A stretch of 64,000 nucleotides of DNA from Isoetes taiwanensis (GCA_021234155.1 JAJEKV010000102.1:2540456-2604455); one strand, 5' to 3'; counted from the first letter of the stretch, positions 1 through 9,335 are shown. The notes: generated from the letters alone by a model not told the origin. Program-made: numbers and translations.

Positions 1-1050
1 GGGTAGAGACCTAAAGCTCTGTAGTTGATGCTCCTAGAGTAGCCTCTCTAGCACTGCTTGTAGATTAGGCACTGTGCACAAGAGCCACACGGGTTGTGGG
101 TGAAGGGGCCAGGCCCGGCTAGAAAGGAGGTTCATGTCCTAACTCTTGAGCGATCCCTACGGTGTGTAAAGCCTACCGGGGATCATTGTGACTAGGTCTA
201 ATGGCTTGCCCACGTGTGGGCAAGGCATGGGCTCGGCTGCCGTGAAGTGGTGTTCACTTTCCGGTGGGTTCGGTCGAATAAGGGGCGGTGGCCCTCTAGT
301 CACCTTTGAGTCGGCATGTAGATCTCTGGAGGGAGGGATCCCTACACCCCCCCATCGGGCCCGGAGAATGAACCGGGGAATAGCCCTTTGGCTATGCATC
401 CGTGAACTCTGATCGGTCCCGACACTTTTCAACCCACTCGCAAAGTGTGCACGGGAGGGGCGGATGGAGTGGACAACCCCTATGCCATGTTCATATACCC
501 GGCCAAATCCATTGCCATGAATTACGCCCGCAATGAACTCTGGAGACCCAAGCCGTCGATCATCCCCTTGAGTCCCCGAGCCTTGGGTAGGATTCCCAAT
601 ATATTGTGCTCACCTTGTTTATGCAGATGTGATGGACCACCCTTCGAGGTGGATATGTGCTTATGTTATATCTTGACATGTTAGGTAGACCGAGGGGAGG
701 CGGGGTAAATGACCCCTTCCTCTTCCCAACGAACCGCGGTTGCGGTGTTATGTGGAGAACCCCTCATGTCGGCGCGGAGCTGGTATGGGGATGAACTCCT
801 GTTTGTATCACGGTGAGTGCACCGTTATCACAGTAGGGACGTCCGCAAAGGTATCGAGCTATGTTCTTGGAGACCAAGAGCAAAGCACTGGCCATGTTCC
901 CAGTAGACTGACTTGATAGGATCCTTAAACCTCGAAAAATGGGAAATTTTTTTTTCTCATTTTTTAGTTTTGCTAAGCTAGTAACAGTTAAAATGAATAA
1001 AAAAAATGTAAAAAGACTAAAATTGGTGAGCCAACCTCCAAAAAAGTAGG
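1..1050. other. Unclassified repeat-like left flank, no gene seen
   Basis: This stretch is GC-rich to about 780 and then becomes A/T-rich with several poly-T/poly-A runs (about 940-1030). Only short ORFs overlap on both strands and none has a recognisable domain or compositional sign of coding. A 20-base dyad at 205-224 has 9-base arms around a CACGTG core. The texture resembles an old LTR or untranslated retroelement sequence, but I found neither paired LTR nor primer-binding site, so this is only a guess. Confidence 0.3.
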
Positions 1051-1053
1051 GTG

Positions 1054-1120
1054 GTCTCACACGTCGCGCCAGGACCGAAAATGAGATTCTCAAAATCGGG
1101 TTGGGCGCAACGTGTGAGAC
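1054..1120. repeat. 67-bp near-palindrome, copy A
   Basis: The element starts GTCTCACACGT and ends with its reverse complement ACGTGTGAGAC. Its centre is a second dyad, CCGA-AAA-TGAGA-T-TCTCA-AAA-TCGG. The two 10-base connectors are also partly complementary, so the whole 67 bp folds symmetrically about base 1087. It lies upstream of the histone H3-like gene. Two further copies are at 1241-1308 and 8640-8706. It could be a regulatory dyad, a tiny non-autonomous element or a hairpin-RNA source; sequence alone does not decide. Confidence 0.85.
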
Positions 1121-1240
1121 ATTTAGCTTTGACACCAAAAAGTTGTAAATTACAGAAAAATAACTTGATAATTCTAAATTTAAGCTAAGAATCAGTAGAA
1201 TTAGCATGTTACATGTTAATTTAACAGTGGGTCCCACCAT

Positions 1241-1308
1241 GTCTCACACGTCGCGCCAGGACCGAAAATGAGATTCTCAAAATCGGGCTTTTGGCGATAG
1301 CGTGAGAC
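1241..1308. repeat. 68-bp near-palindrome, copy B
   Basis: This is the second copy, about 75 bp upstream of the TATA box of the H3-like gene. It is nearly identical to copy A from the left arm through the central dyad. The right arm is decayed, reading GCGTGAGAC instead of ACGTGTGAGAC. It is preceded by ATGTCTCACACG, a context shared with copy C but not with copy A. Confidence 0.83.
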
Positions 1309-1381
1309 CTATTAATTAGATGTTTTAGATGCTTTAAGTAACCCAAAAAGGTAGTTAAAAGTTGACCAAAAAATTGGCCCC

Positions 1382-1389
1382 TATAAATA
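1382..1389 (+). promoter_or_regulatory. TATA box of the H3-like gene
   Basis: TATAAATA lies in CCCCTATAAATAGACC. A start site about 30 bases downstream would leave a 5' leader of roughly 75-80 bases before the ATG at 1492, a normal arrangement for a short plant promoter. The two palindromes lie just upstream of it. Confidence 0.6.
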
Positions 1390-1491
1390 GACCTAGACCC
1401 CTCCCATTTTTCGTGTTCTTCCCTAGAACTTTGCTCGTGTTCGCCAAGGCGATCTTCTGGCGCTTAGCTCCGATCGACAAACCACCAAATG

Positions 1492-1794
1492 ATGGCCCGC
1501 ACCAAACAAACTGCAAGGAAGCCTGGCAGCCGGATCCTCCGGCGCCGGCCCTCAAGCCTCTTTCAAAGAGTCCTTCGAGAACGCCTTCTCCATGAAGGCG
1601 AATCTTCTTCGAGCGAGGAAGCAGGATCGGATCGGAGCGACCGTACAGAGCTCGTAGAGGACGACCGGCCAGACATCATGCACCAAATCCTCGAGGAGAT
1701 CGCACAGGAGGAGGGAAGAAGCAAGGAGCAGCAGGAGCCCATAGGGCAGTCAACAGCCCAGGAGCAGCCCCAGGAGGACACCCGCCCACAGGAG
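1492..1794 (+). CDS. Histone H3-like protein, N-terminal part (H3-tail identical start)
   Basis: Two ATGs are adjacent. The second (1492) has A at -3 and G at +4, while the first (1489) has C at -3 and A at +4, so 1492 is the preferred start. The protein begins MARTKQTARK. After normal Met removal this equals residues 1-9 of histone H3, including the K4 and K9 positions. The next residues, PGSRILRRR, are basic but diverge from H3. An acidic segment (SSSSEEAGSDRSDR, VEDDRPD) and a Q/E-rich repeat segment follow. The frame is open to 1794; the TGA at 1795 belongs to the inserted copia LTR. The protein resumes in frame at 7427. The exact tail match is seen directly. A role in nucleosomes or as a tail decoy is inference. 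It is interrupted by a 5.6-kb retroelement, so this allele is probably not expressed intact. Confidence 0.8.
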
Positions 1795-2343
1795 TGAAGA
1801 TTTTATAATGTTGCAAAGCCACAAATACTAGTATCAATGACTTCAAATTGATCACCTAGCAATGCTCTCTTTTCAATATCTAGACCAATATTTTCTCTAC
1901 TTAATGCATGAGACAACGAAACAAAACTTTCAAAGCATTAAGATCTAGAACCATTAGATAGCCGAATATTTTCATTCGATAGCCCAAGCCTGCATCTTCG
2001 ACAATACAGCTTAATCTGTTTTACATTCTCATTTCATTTATAGGGCCAGATCCGGCCGCCTAGGCTTGGATCCGGCCGCTTAGCTATTGATTCACTGATG
2101 CCTTGACTTTCCTGATTCATTTGTATGCAGCTGTCTCTCCAATATACGACCGTCAAGTCTTTCCTTATTTGCAATAGGTTAACCAGTCAATCTCTTCAAC
2201 CATTAACATAGTTCAATGGTTTAACCTTAACTGCATTATTGACATAATTCAACCTACATATATCCCACAAGAAACAATAGACCTAATGAACATGTTTTGC
2301 ATCCTTCTCTCTCTCTCTGGATTTAACATGAACAATTCCATCA
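1795..2343 (-). repeat. Copia 3' LTR (left on the + strand)
   Basis: 549 bp beginning TGAAGATTTTATAATG and ending AACAATTCCATCA. It pairs with 6875-7421. The copies differ mainly in the GGATCCGGCCGC-rich patch (about 2043-2110) and by a few small indels. Confidence 0.93.
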
Positions 2344-2352
2344 TTCCCCTTT
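2344..2352 (-). other. Copia polypurine tract
   Basis: On the minus strand the sequence reads AAAGGGGAA directly before the LTR start TGATGG. That is the expected position for the plus-strand primer of reverse transcription. Confidence 0.7.
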
Positions 2353-2534
2353 CATGTTAACATCCCCTGAGATACGTCCCTGTTATTCACCTGATAAATT
2401 GTCTGCAGCATACATATCTTCATGATGGAAGTTCTGTAACTATTTATACTGTTTGCTCACATGTTTAACATGATTCCAGCTTTCAACATCATATAATCAT
2501 TTAGATCAAAGTCAATGTTTCTTACTCCAACTGC

Positions 2535-2972
2535 TCACTCCATTGAATCATTGTAACTTTCTGCTGTGCCAACAATTTCTAAAATTCCTAACATGTGTTT
2601 AAATTTCTGAAACTTGCATTCTGGCAGGCCCTTTGTCAAAACATCTGCAATCTGATCATTTGTTGAGATATGCTTGACAATTATAATACCCTTATGCACC
2701 ATTTCTCTTATGAAATGCACATGCAACTCAATGTGCTTGGTTCTCTGATGCAAAACCGGATTCCTGGTGATTGCTATGCAACTTAAGCTATCTGAAAATA
2801 ACACTGTAGGAGATGTTTGGAAAACTTTGAGCTCATTAAGTAAACGCCTTACCCAAACAATTTCCTTTGCTGCAAGTGTAGTTGAATTGTATTCTGCCTC
2901 AGCTGTGGACATAGCTACCTTTGGATTGTTTTTGCTTTTCAAGCAATTGTTGCTCCTCCTAACAACAAACAA
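2535..2972 (-). pseudogene. Copia RNase H domain
   Basis: The minus-strand ORF of 145 residues contains STAEAEYNSTTLAAKE and WVRRLLNEL, the usual plant copia RNase H signature. FSDSLSCIAITRNPVLHQRT and HIELHVHFIRE follow, and it ends with the VLTKGLPE motif typical of the polyprotein end. It degrades the RNA strand of the RNA/DNA hybrid. It overlaps, in another frame, the RT fragment upstream at 2939-3202, which marks a frameshift. Confidence 0.88.
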
Positions 2973-4399
2973 AAACCAGAAGTGGATTTTCTTGTGTCTA
3001 CATCATTTGCCCAGTCTGCATCAGCATATCCTGTCAGTGTCAAATCCTTATTATTGAACATGAGACCATGATCCTTTGTACCCTTCAAGTATCTTAGCAC
3101 TCTTTTAGCTATTATCCGGTCTTTGATATCACGGATTGTTAGAGAATCTGGCGAGCAAGCTGACAGTATAAGCAATGTCTGGTCTGGTAGAGTTTGAGAC
3201 AAACAATAAACAACCTATCAATTCCCTATAAGGGACATGTGCCATTTTGATCATTTCTGCTTCATTCATTGGACTCATGTCATTTGATAGTTTCAGACCT
3301 TGAACTATTGGAGTTCTTGAAATATTACAATCTTCCATGCAAAATCTCTTTAACATACCTTCAATGTTGTTGATTTGAGTAACTTGTAGGATGTTTTTGG
3401 ATCTATCCTGTAAACCTCCATTCCCAAGAATTTTTTAGTTCACCCAAATCCGTCATCTTGTATTTGCAAGTGAGAATATTTTGCAATATTCGAAATTTCA
3501 GAGTTGCTTGACACAAGTATATTGTCATCCACATATAGAGCAAGAATGCAAAATTGATCTCCCTTATTGAGAATGTACATATTCCCATCATTCATAAACT
3601 GTTTAAACCCCTGTTTTTGCAGATAGCTATCTATACAGTTGTACCACATTCTGGGTGCTTGTTTTAGCCCATACACACGACCGTTTCAACTTCGGTTGTG
3701 TTTTCTCCTTTAGGTTCAAAACACGGAGCTGGTCTCATATAAACTTCCTCATTTATTTACGCATTTAGAAATCTTTGTACTTACATCCATGTGATGTATT
3801 TCTAAATTATTTGCATTTGCAAAAGCAAGTAAGACCACGATGCTTGTCAATTTAACTATTGGAGAGAAAGTCTCTTCATAATCTAAACCTCTCTTACGTT
3901 GTGAATCCTTGAGCTACTAATCTAAGCTTTATATTTTGATTCTCCATTTATCCCTGTTTTTAACCTTGTAAATCCACTTGCTCCCTATAACATTCTTACC
4001 ATCTGGTTGCTTAACAAGTTCATATGTATGTGTTCTTTCAAATGCTGACATCTCTTCCTTCATGGCTGCCATCCATTTGTCTGAATTTTCTGAGCTAACA
4101 GCCTCAACAAAATTACTTGGTAACCCTGGTTCAATAAGAGCCATAATTTGATGTATATCTAATTCATCATCATTGAGTCTTTTACTCTTTCCACTGTCAC
4201 TTCTGCCATATGTCTCAAGATCTACTTGCATTCCTTCCTTGAGTTTTTCAATTTCTGTTTTCCTCCTCCTCTTATTTACGATTTGATTGTCATCCCCATG
4301 TTCAAAAGCCTCCTCATTTTGCATTTCGGGTTCTATCTCTGATTGTTTCTCATCCCTTGAGCTGCTGACCTGTTTTGCATCAGATATATTATGATCCAT
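2939..4399 (-). pseudogene. Copia reverse transcriptase, frame-broken
   Basis: Consecutive minus-strand fragments cover an RNA-directed DNA polymerase. An acidic linker and the start of RT are at 3929-4399 (ends WIYKVKNRDK). A segment with MYGLKQAPRMWYN and LALYVDDNILVSS is at 3440-3676. The thumb region with RELIGCLLFVSNSTRPDIAY is at 3129-3356, and the connection is at 2939-3202. YVDD is the catalytic motif. About 250 bases between 3676 and 3929 lack a continuous frame, so the fingers region is damaged. The domain order and motifs identify the family securely; function in this copy is excluded by the breaks. Confidence 0.9.
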
Positions 4400-4484
4400 C
4401 TCTGATCTTTCTTCAAAATCATCATAACTACTTTCCTTGTTTGCATGTTCATCATCCTTTGTTTCTGGAATTAATTTTTGTTCC

Positions 4485-5788
4485 TTATTCTGTCCTTGTA
4501 CACCAGCAGTTCATTGAAAACAATGTCCACAGCTTATGATTATTTGCCTTTTTTTTCAAGTGGAACATTCTATATCCTTTGGTATGTTCATCATACCCTA
4601 CTAAGTAACATTTAATGGCCCTATCATCAAGTTTCTTCCTGATTTCCTTTGGCACATGTACATATCCCACACATCCAAATGTTTTAAACATGTCATAGGC
4701 TGGTATGTGACCATTCCACATTTCTTCAGGGGTTTTGCCATTATTACTTGATGTTGGAAGCCTATTTTGAATGTACAACTACTTGATTTTAACATTTCAT
4801 CCCAAAGATAATTTGGCATACCTGATTGTTTGAGCATAGATCGAACTGCATCCAAAATGGTCCTGTTCTTCCTTTCTGCTACTCCATTTTGTTGAGGTGT
4901 GAACCTGCATGTTAGTTGTCTTTTGATGCCTCGAGCCCTGCAATATTGGTTAAATTCCCCTGACAAAAATTCTCCTCCTCTGTCAGACCTAATACACTTA
5001 ATTTTTCTTCCTGTCTGTCTCTCAGCTTCTTGCTCAAAGATTTTGTATGCATTGAATGCCTGATCTTTATGTCTTAATATATAAGTTGTGGTTTTTCTGG
5101 AAAAATCGTCTATGAAGGTGATGAAATACCTTTTTCCTGTCATACTAGTTACATTGATTGGACCACATAGATCTGTATGGATCAAATCCAGAATTCCCTT
5201 TGCTCTTTTGTGTGATTTAGAAAACCTCAATCTGGTATGCTTTCCTAGCAAGCAGCCTTCACAAACAAAGTGTTCATCCTTTTGTTGCTCTGCAATAATC
5301 ATATTGTGCTTGATCATGTACTGAATGTTGTTTAAATGTGTATGCCCTAATCTTTCATGCCAATTTTTTATTGTAGGAGCTGAGATCAAGTTAATAGAAC
5401 CATCAGATCTTGCATTGTCAAATGCAAATAAATTGCCAAGTCTTCTTGCTAAGAATTTTAATTCATTCTCAAGAAAGATTTTACAATGTGTTTTCTCAAA
5501 ACACACTTTGTACCCTAAGTCAACAAGCTGACTAACAGAAATTAAATTTCTGATAATTGAAGGCACACATAATACATTTCTAAGCTCCACTGGTTTCCCT
5601 GAAAGATCAAAAATTTCTAGCATTCCAGCCAGCTCCACCTTTTGCATACTTCCATTTCCCATTTGCACAAAACTGGACCCCCTTTTCTCCTTTCCTTTAA
5701 GCTTGCTTTCATCTTTTATGACTGATCTTTCAGCTCCTGAATCTAACACAAGCAAGTCATCCTTAGTTTTTGTTTCATTTATAGACAA
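4485..5788 (-). pseudogene. Copia protease and integrase
   Basis: The main ORF (4601-5788, 395 residues) begins just before the aspartic protease motif LVLDSGAERSVI. It then shows the pre-integrase zinc domain (WHERLGHTHLNN and CEGCLLGKH) and the integrase core with HTDLCGPI, TFIDDFSR, SDRGGEF and NGVAERKNR, which carry the D, D and E positions. A frameshift near 4600-4780 moves the C-terminal part (IQNRLPTSSNNGKTPEE, TFGCVGYVHVP) into the ORF at 4485-4778. The protease cuts the polyprotein and the integrase inserts the cDNA. Confidence 0.93.
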
Positions 5789-5800
5789 AGCTTTTAAAAT

Positions 5801-6205
5801 TTACGGGCGATTGCTACTTACCTCTATATTTTCGTCCATTATTTCTTCCCCTTCAGCTTCTACATTCTTAGCAATATTAATTGTTGAGGTATTTCTTCCC
5901 CTTCCTCTTCCCCTTGGATTAAAGCCTCTTCCTCTTGTAAAATCCCCTCTAGGATTATCACTTCTGCCCCTTCCTCTAGCATAGTCCTTTGGACTAGAGC
6001 AGTTAGCTGCCATATGACCATAACCACTGCAATTATAGCATTTATTCTCTTTCACATTCTTTGGACAATTGGCTTTCAAGTGTCCATAACTATTGCACAC
6101 ATAACAAGGGCCAATCTTATTTCTATCAGTGTTTTTACCTCTGCCCCTTCCAGCAAATAATATTTCAGTTTGTTCATTTGACTCACTAATAAGAGCTTTA
6201 CTCAA
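5801..6205 (-). pseudogene. Copia gag nucleocapsid with two CCHC zinc knuckles
   Basis: The minus-strand ORF (134 residues) carries CYVCNSYGHLKANC and CYNCSGYGHMAANC, two perfect CX2CX4HX4C knuckles at about 5999-6106, followed by an RGRG-rich basic tail. This is the RNA-binding nucleocapsid part of gag. It is separated from the gag N-terminal part by a frame break between 6205 and 6368. Confidence 0.92.
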
Positions 6206-6367
6206 GCTCGAGTCTTCACCATTAATTCAGCATTTTCTCTATTCTTAGCTATGTTTTTGACTAAGGTAGACAAATGCTCATAGTTTGAAAAGCACGGGCA
6301 ATGGTCATTACACGGTGGTCTTGAGTGATCATCACTCCTGCGACCTCTAAATCACGCAACCAAGTTA

Positions 6368-6838
6368 TCAAATTTCGAAAGAACTTCGTGATATTTTCTT
6401 TATCATGATATTTGATTTCTTAACTCCACTGTCTAAAACATCCAATTGTGAAGATGTTTTGTTCTCATAAGTAGCAATCAAATACTTCCATATAGCTCTA
6501 GGACTCATACCTCTGACCTTTAGAAGTATGCTGGATCCTAGCTTGACAGTAATAATGCTTTTAGCTTCAATCAATTTTGCTGCTACATTTATCTCTGAAC
6601 TTACCTCAGTAAGACTTTCATCATCCTTGTCCTTAGCGCTTGAACTTGAAGCAGTTGATCTAACTGCCTCCTTCCTTCTTCTTTGAGCTTCAAATCTGCT
6701 CAACTTCTCCTGTAACATAGGTCCTGGACCTTCCACCTCCAACACTTCTTTTATTTTTTCCTTCCACACTTGGAAGCCCCCTGTTCCTTTAAACACATCA
6801 ACAGCACTTAGAAGAGATGCTCCTAGTCTAGTTGACAT
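6368..6838 (-). pseudogene. Copia gag, N-terminal part
   Basis: The ORF starts MSTRLG 36 bases inside the right LTR and right after a poly-A run (minus strand). It has the W-K-x-K and LKVRGMSPRAIWKYLIATYE segments of plant copia gag (DUF4219/UBN2 type). The frame is lost after residue 156, near SQLDVLDSG. The start is well defined because it is the first ATG after the primer-binding site. Confidence 0.85.
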
Positions 6839-6860
6839 TTTTTTTTTTTCACCTGGTTAT

Positions 6861-6872
6861 GCTCTGATACCA
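6861..6872 (-). other. Copia primer-binding site (initiator tRNA-Met type)
   Basis: On the minus strand this reads TGGTATCAGAGC, the classical sequence complementary to the 3' end of plant initiator tRNA-Met. It lies two bases inside the 5' LTR. It fixes the element orientation. Confidence 0.92.
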
Positions 6873-6874
6873 AA

Positions 6875-7421
6875 TGAAGATTTTATAATGTTGCAAAGCC
6901 ACAAATACTAGTATCAATGACTTCAAATTGATCACCTAGCAATGCTCTCTTTTCAATATCTAGACCAATATTTTCTCTACTTAATGCATGAGACAACGAA
7001 ACAAAACTTTCAAAGCATTAAGATCTAGAACCATTAGATAGCCGAATATTTTCATTCGATAGCCCAAGCCTGCATCTTCGACAATACAGCTTAATCTGTT
7101 TTACATTCTCATTTCATTTATAGGGCGGATCCGGCCGCTTTGGCTTGGATCCGGCCGCTTAATATTGATTCAGCGATGCCTTGACTTTCCTGATTCATTT
7201 GTATGTATTTGTCTCTCAATATCTGGTAGTCAAGTCTTTCCTTATTTGCAATAGGTTAACCAAATCAATCTCTTCAACCATTAACATAGTTCAATGGTTT
7301 AACCTTAACTGCATTATTGACATAATTCAACCTACATATATCCCACAAGAAACAATAGACCTAATGAACATGTTTTGCATCCTTCTCTCTCTCTCTGGAT
7401 TTAACATGAACAATTCCATCA
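6875..7421 (-). repeat. Copia 5' LTR (right on the + strand)
   Basis: 547 bp beginning TGAAGATTTTATAATG and ending AACAATTCCATCA, next to the primer-binding site and followed by the AGGAG target duplication at 7422-7426. Confidence 0.93.
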
Positions 7422-7426
7422 AGGAG

Positions 7427-7660
7427 GAGCAGCGGGAGCAGGCGGACCAGGAGCAGCCCCAGGAGGACACCCGGCCACGGGGAGCAGAGGGAGCAAGGCG
7501 GACCAATCAACAAAATTTCAGAGCAACCCCAGCCGAGATCCACCTGCAGGAAGAACAAGGAAGAGAGGAGCAAGAAATTACCGAACTCACCCCGATGAAG
7601 AGGCCGATCTTGCACGCCCATCTACAAATCTGGTTAAAGAGCGCCACGGAGAGAGACTAA
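7427..7660 (+). pseudogene. H3-like gene, linker segment after the copia insertion
   Basis: If the element and one AGGAG are removed, the frame runs directly from codon 1792-1794 into 7427. The residues continue the Q/E-rich repeat: EQPQEDTRP occurs once before the insertion and once after it, with a 57-base spacing in the rejoined gene. Then come basic and polar stretches ending WLKSATERD and a TAA at 7658. The next open stretch is in another frame, so either a small indel or an unrecognised intron lies here. The repeat continuity across the insertion shows that this is one gene. Confidence 0.75.
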
Positions 7661-8004
7661 GAGTCGGGAAGACGACACCAACCAACCACGGGTCGGTGAA
7701 GAGAAAGGCCAAAGCCATAAAAGCGGGCAAAAGGAAAGTGGTGAAGGCCTGAAGCGAAGCAAGAGGGTCCCGCATCAACCAGCCGTCGGAGAGGAGACCC
7801 CGCCTACCACCGACTTGGAATGGATGAAGACTACGCGTTCGGCGCAGGGAGCAAGCTCTTTAAACCCCCCACCAGAGAAGGAGGTGCCCCAACAGTAGCC
7901 CAGACCGTAGCACAGAATGAGGAGGAGGCGGGACGAATGGCGGTTTTCCCCCACCTTCCCGACGTGATAGGGTTAAAGCCCCGCGACCCCAACGGGAGGC
8001 GTAT
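7661..8004 (+). pseudogene. H3-like gene, basic middle segment with frame changes
   Basis: Open stretches alternate between frames. From 7657 a Lys/Arg-rich peptide (KRKAKAIKAGKRKVVKA) runs to a TGA at 7750. Another frame is open through about 7915. A third, 7820-8008, includes MDEDYAFGAGSKLFKPP and [18 protein letters not shown]. The frame carrying the histone fold is open from 7921. Base composition stays coding-like throughout. This fits a coding region with two or three small indels, either real decay or assembly error; a short intron is possible. Confidence 0.5.
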
Positions 8005-8493
8005 GTGATAGACCCTGTCAAGGTTTATCAGAAGAGAATTAGGGAGCACAACTCCTATATGGAGAAGTGGGAGGCATACAATGCCTACTTTCAGGAGCAT
8101 CGGGTGAGGACAGTTGAAGGTGGAGTACCCCGGCGGACCTTTGAAGCCACCGCCATCCAGGCCCAAGCCTCCCGAGCACCCGAGTGGAAGAAGCGGAGCA
8201 AGAAGAAGAAGTTAGAGGACAGAGCCCTCAAGGAGATCCGCCACTTCCAGAAGAGTTACGGACTCTTGATCCCCCGGGCGCCATTCCAACGCTTGGTTCG
8301 TGAAGTCATGCAAGAATACAACACGGACATGCGAGTAACCGACGAAATGTTGCTGTGCCTACAGGAGGCAGCAGAGGCAAAAATAGTGCAGCATTTTGAA
8401 GATTCAACGGCCTGCACAGTGCACGCAAAGAGGGTTACCCTCATGAGGCAGGATATGTATCTTGCCAGGCACATCAAGGGAGAACGGCCTTGA
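8005..8493 (+). CDS. Histone H3-like fold, C-terminal part of the H3-like gene
   Basis: The 162-codon stretch begins at a GTG, has no ATG of its own until 8059 and is open upstream to 7921, so it is the 3' end of a larger protein. Residues 73-162 (8221-8490) form a whole H3 fold. [10 protein letters not shown] (alpha-N), PFQRLVREV (alpha-1), LQEAAEA (alpha-2), HAKRVTLM and [10 protein letters not shown] (alpha-3 end) align with canonical H3 without gaps, with about half the positions identical by hand alignment from memory. Loop 1 has canonical H3 length, lacking the extra residue of plant CENH3. Several residues nevertheless resemble plant CENH3: LLIP before PF, QEAAE, and TLMR before the last helix. 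Before the fold lies a Lys-rich stretch (KKRSKKKK). It could be a divergent H3 variant or a CENH3-derived copy. Confidence 0.85.
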   Translation: MIDPVKVYQKRIREHNSYMEKWEAYNAYFQEHRVRTVEGGVPRRTFEATAIQAQASRAPEWKKRSKKKKLEDRALKEIRHFQKSYGLLIPRAPFQRLVREVMQEYNTDMRVTDEMLLCLQEAAEAKIVQHFEDSTACTVHAKRVTLMRQDMYLARHIKGERP

Positions 8494-8546
8494 AACCGTT
8501 TTTGTAAATAATGAATATTTTTGTTAATATAAAGAATTTTTGTGTA

Positions 8547-8552
8547 AATAAA
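8547..8552 (+). terminator. AATAAA polyadenylation signal of the H3-like gene
   Basis: AATAAA lies 54 bases after the stop codon in an A/T-rich trailer. I saw no animal-type histone stem-loop, consistent with plant histone mRNAs being polyadenylated. Confidence 0.5.
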
Positions 8553-8639
8553 GTGTTAGACCTTGTTTAAATAAGTTAAGATATCGATCCCTAGCTTTTG
8601 TTTTAGTTAAATTGGAACTTTGAGCAAAATTGAGACAAT

Positions 8640-8706
8640 GTCTCACACGTCCCGCCAGGACAGAAAATGAGATTCTCAAAATCGGTCTGGGCGCAACGTG
8701 CGAGAC
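8640..8706. repeat. 67-bp near-palindrome, copy C
   Basis: The third copy lies 147 bp after the H3-like stop codon. It has the same length and centre as copy A. Differences include CCCGCC for CGCGCC, CAGAAAAT for CCGAAAAT and GTGCGAGAC for GTGTGAGAC. With copies A and B upstream it brackets the H3-like gene. Confidence 0.83.
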
Positions 8707-8797
8707 CATGCCCAAAAATGCCCAAAACAGCTCCAAATCGACCAAATAAGGGGTCAATTCTGCCTAACTCGACGAGTTTAGTGGAATTACAGCCCTC

Positions 8798-9335
8798 TGT
8801 GAGAACCCGTGGATCTAACAGGAGAATCCGGGGGACTATGTCACGCAGGATTTGCAAGAAGAGAACAAGAAAAAGAAAACAGAACAAAAGAGAACAATGA
8901 GAGGAAAATGATAAGCTTCCTTGATATCAATAATGAACATACATGAGCTCTCGCAATCGAGAGAAGACTGAAAAGAGACAAGACTCAAAACTCATCTAAA
9001 ACTCATGTGCTAGCTCTACTCATATATATAGTACAATGGCCTTTGGCCCAATATAGACACTAATTGATCTAGGTCTGCCGCTCCTCGAGGCCTGATTTGC
9101 AGGAATCTTTGGCGGGCCTCTTTGAAGTGCCTAGAATCCTGTGGCCCGGCGGTGGACGCCGTCACTTGTCTGTGGCGCCTCTTGTTGACAGACCTTGAGC
9201 TTTGATCTGCGTGAAATCACGCTAGTCTTCTGGCGAGCCTTTGATGGCTGACCCGTAGGCGATCAGGGATCCTTGTTCTTGACCTGGTCCGCAGATATGC
9301 ATGAATAGTCCCGCACCGGAGGCACAGGACTAACA
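8798..9335 (-). repeat. Gypsy 3' LTR
   Basis: It begins TGTGAGAACCCGTGGATC and ends GGCACAGGACTAACA. It matches 19180-19708 over its whole length, the best-conserved part being the segment from TTTGCAAGAAGAG through CCCAATATAGACAC. Confidence 0.88.

Larger units (their letters stand above)
1795..7421 (-). mobile_element. Ty1/copia LTR retrotransposon inserted in the H3-like gene
   Basis: This is a full-length element bounded by LTRs at 1795-2343 and 6875-7421, both TG...CA, with a perfect AGGAG target-site duplication (1790-1794 and 7422-7426). Coding is on the minus strand in the order gag, two CCHC knuckles, protease, integrase, reverse transcriptase, RNase H. Integrase before RT marks the copia order. 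The primer-binding site and polypurine tract are recognisable. The LTRs are nearly identical apart from a GC-rich patch, so the insertion is fairly young, but the polyprotein frame is broken at several points (around 6205-6368, 4600-4780, 3680-3930 and 3200-3400). This copy is therefore defective or affected by assembly errors. Confidence 0.95.

Noticed and set aside
188-684. Short ORFs in the GC-rich left flank
   Set aside because: They overlap on opposite strands and have neither domains nor start context.
1492-8493. A functional CENH3 gene at this locus
   Set aside because: The locus is split by a retroelement and has frame breaks, and loop 1 has canonical H3 length; it is better described as a damaged divergent H3-like gene.
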